NCBI GenBank assembly: GCA_964514215.1
Contig: CAZEPW010000028.1
Span: 1-43,271, forward strand
Origin: CAYQUC01 sp964514215
GTDB lineage: Bacteria > Pseudomonadota > Gammaproteobacteria > UBA6429 > Thiohalophilaceae
Length of the DNA: 43,271 bases
Reading direction: 5' to 3'
The stretch's first letter is position 1. Each line of letters starts with the position of its first letter. A program made the translations under genes and the position numbers. The notes under the pieces are model-generated. The model was given only the letters and a program-made list of their open reading frames with translations. It was not told the origin of the DNA and ran no database searches. Positions 41,896 to 43,271 of the stretch are shown in pieces.

Positions 41896-42273
41896 ATGAA
41901 TCAAGAGAACCACTTAATAATCATTGAACATGAAGAACGGCTTAAACGCGCAATGTTGCAATCGGATGTAACCGCGTTGGATCAGTTACTTGCACCTGAA
42001 TTACAGTTCATTAATCACTTTGGTCAAGTTATGAGCAAACAAGATGATCTTAATGCACATCAATCGGGTATTTTATCGATAAATGAAATTGTAATTTCAG
42101 AACAAAATATTATACTCTATAGTGAAGTAGCAATTGTTACTGTCCATGCTTTTATCGTTGGAACTTTTTCAGGGGTTAAATCAGGCAATAATTTTCGATT
42201 TACGCGTTTCTGGTCAAAGGCTTCACACAATAATTGGCATATTGTTATTGCTCATTCCACAATTGTTTCTTGA
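41896..42273 (+). CDS. NTF2-like (DUF4440-type) protein
   Basis: 125 residues, no signal peptide, cytoplasmic. The sequence HEERLKRAMLQSDVTALDQLLAPELQFINHFGQVMSKQDDLNAHQSGILSINEIVISEQNIILYSEVAIVTVHAFIVGTFSG...FRFTRFWSKASHNNWHIVIAHSTI follows the SnoaL/NTF2-like alpha+beta cone pattern closely, with the terminal W-x-I-V-x-A-H strand. Such domains serve as small-molecule binding pockets or isomerases; the ligand cannot be told. It begins after the terminator at 41803-41830, so it probably has its own promoter. The next gene starts 34 bases downstream with a very strong ribosome-binding site. Confidence 0.8.
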   Translation: MNQENHLIIIEHEERLKRAMLQSDVTALDQLLAPELQFINHFGQVMSKQDDLNAHQSGILSINEIVISEQNIILYSEVAIVTVHAFIVGTFSGVKSGNNFRFTRFWSKASHNNWHIVIAHSTIVS

Positions 42274-42307
42274 TATTATAATAATAATTAATAAAAAAGG
42301 AGGCACC

Positions 42308-42760
42308 ATGAAATTTATTCTAATAACGATGCTGTTTAGTATGATTTTTTCAACAGTGTATGCCGATTCAATGACTCAAGAGGTGATGGAAAAAATTATT
42401 TCAGATAAGGTTGAAGTTTTAAATCAGAAAAAAGGATATATTACGTTTAAGTATAAAAATGTTAAAATGGCTTTAATTTCTGATGTTAAATACAATCGAA
42501 TGAGAATTATTGCGCCGATAATTGAATATCCGCTATTGTCTGATGATAAAAAACAAGCCGTTATGAAATCTAATTTTCACTTAGCGTTGGATGCTCGCTA
42601 TGCGGTTAGTGATAATATATTATATTCTGCCTTTATACATCCGATGTCACCGTTAACCGCTGATGAGTTAGGTGATGCTCTCAATCAAGTGTCAACTTTA
42701 GCACGCACTTTTGGAACCTTGTATAGCAGCGGTAGCTTGAGTTACGAAACTAGAAAGTAA
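42308..42760 (+). CDS. Exported YbjN-like protein
   Basis: 150 residues. The ATG at 42308 is chosen over an upstream in-frame start (42134) because AAAGGAGG lies directly before it and it opens a signal peptide (MKFILITMLFSMIFSTVYADS, cleavage likely after VYA). The longer frame would overlap the NTF2-like gene by 140 bases. The mature protein shows the YbjN/T3SS-chaperone-like order: helix (QEVMEKIISDKVEVLNQK), beta hairpin (GYITFKYKNVKMALISDVKYNRMRIIAPI), helix (LSDDKKQAVMKSNFHLALDARYAV), strand and final helix (LTADELGDALNQVSTLARTF). YbjN relatives are usually cytoplasmic, so the export signal is notable. Confidence 0.7.
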   Translation: MKFILITMLFSMIFSTVYADSMTQEVMEKIISDKVEVLNQKKGYITFKYKNVKMALISDVKYNRMRIIAPIIEYPLLSDDKKQAVMKSNFHLALDARYAVSDNILYSAFIHPMSPLTADELGDALNQVSTLARTFGTLYSSGSLSYETRK

Positions 42761-42845
42761 TATTCTATTGATAATAAGGGTTCAGGCTAGATTCAGCTAG
42801 CACAATTTATAATTCATGTATTACGATTTCTAACTGGATGTCGAT

Positions 42846-43148
42846 GTGAATTATAAAACTATAATTAAAACAAGTTTACTCGTATTTATTATTATTTCAT
42901 TAAATGCTTGTGCATTTATACCAAAAACGATTAAAGCAAGCACTAAAGAAAAAATGGCTTGTGATATGGTAACAAGTGAATGGGATATTGAAGTGGTTGC
43001 TTTAGGTGATTTTAATAATGGTTGTCATAATGAAGCATGTGTCGGTGTGTATGCGGCCGTTCCAATTGTTACCGCGGTTATATCATTACCAATTGTACTC
43101 ATTGGTAATTCAATCCATTTCGTTGAAAAACAACTCCGTTGTCATTAA
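42846..43148 (+). CDS. Small lipoprotein of unknown function
   Basis: 100 residues with a GTG start at 42846 (the only start that keeps the signal peptide). MNYKTIIKTSLLVFIIISLNAC gives a lipobox SLNAC with Cys22 lipidated. The mature protein is small: a lysine-rich start (IPKTIKASTKEKMACDMVTSE), a CHNEACVG cysteine pair and a hydrophobic segment (VGVYAAVPIVTAVISLPIVLIGNSI) that may insert in a membrane, and a final Cys-His. This resembles small bacterial lipoproteins with a glycine/alanine-rich hydrophobic hairpin. No family is recognised. No clear Shine-Dalgarno sequence is seen, which leaves some doubt. Confidence 0.6.
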   Translation: MNYKTIIKTSLLVFIIISLNACAFIPKTIKASTKEKMACDMVTSEWDIEVVALGDFNNGCHNEACVGVYAAVPIVTAVISLPIVLIGNSIHFVEKQLRCH

Positions 43149-43271
43149 TGGTTGCTATAAAGTTTCGTCTGGAATTAGATTTAGTTTCTTATTTACGTTA
43201 TATTGTTTAGCATTACTTAAATAACCTGAACTCGGGATAAGAAAAATATTTATAGCTGTTCAAAAATGCTA

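Noticed and set aside
42134..42307. Upstream start for the YbjN-like gene
   Set aside because: It would overlap the NTF2-like gene, whereas AAAGGAGG directly precedes the ATG at 42308, which opens a signal peptide.

Overview
The window reads as chromosomal DNA of a low-GC (AT-rich) gammaproteobacterium. The gene content points there: an Adk, a MetH, a TtcA, a QmcA/NfeD pair, a Bcr/CflA transporter, a TesA/YbbA/YbbP block, an Aas-type acyltransferase and a YjfI-YjfJ-YjfK-YjfL type stress cluster. No rRNA, tRNA, CRISPR array, prophage or insertion sequence with a transposase was found. The genus cannot be read from the sequence alone.

Layout. 0-5 kb: a broken GNAT acetyltransferase, a zinc-sensing type chemoreceptor (CZB domain), adenylate kinase with a terminator, a 54-residue PA3496-like gene, and a small membrane-anchored protein of unknown function. 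5-10 kb: ttcA and a drug/H+ antiporter on the minus strand, then qmcA-nfeD, a rhodanese and a lipoprotein on the plus strand. 10.3-14.5 kb: cobalamin-dependent methionine synthase (metH) followed by a ytoQ-like gene, ending in four tandem copies of a 141-160 bp hairpin-rich repeat. 15-20 kb: a 1010-residue DUF2339 membrane protein with a coupled YkgJ-type cysteine-cluster protein, then an ECF sigma factor/anti-sigma pair facing a small unknown gene. 20-23.6 kb: a TldD/TldE-type metalloprotease pair and a companion gene.

23.6-32.3 kb is the most interesting part. Ten consecutive minus-strand genes encode an XRE regulator, a lipoprotein with a Ser/Arg/Tyr-rich tail, a double DUF350 protein (YjfL-like), a membrane-fused spermidine-synthase-like enzyme, DUF2170 (YjfI-like), a PspA/IM30 protein (YjfJ-like), DUF2491 (YjfK-like), a small possible ribbon-helix-helix protein, a two-TM potassium channel with a degenerate RCK domain, and a rhomboid protease. 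I read this as an envelope-stress system that couples PspA-type membrane protection to a polyamine-like transferase, K+ flux and intramembrane proteolysis. A promoter carrying two identical 13-bp palindromes three helical turns apart sits in front of the DUF2170-pspA part, and a 95-bp element with perfect 27-bp inverted arms lies inside it.

32.5-40 kb: a single-chain LplT-PlsC-Aas lysophospholipid recycling protein; tesA converging on it; and ybbA-ybbP diverging from tesA with overlapping 5' ends. 40-43.2 kb: a TPR protein and a run of small exported or membrane proteins, mostly of unknown function. A dispersed palindromic repeat (cores GTTGGGG/CCCCAAC) occurs in at least three intergenic spaces (8.6, 36.0 and 40.8 kb); at 36 kb it lies between two 46-bp direct copies of the tesA 3' end.
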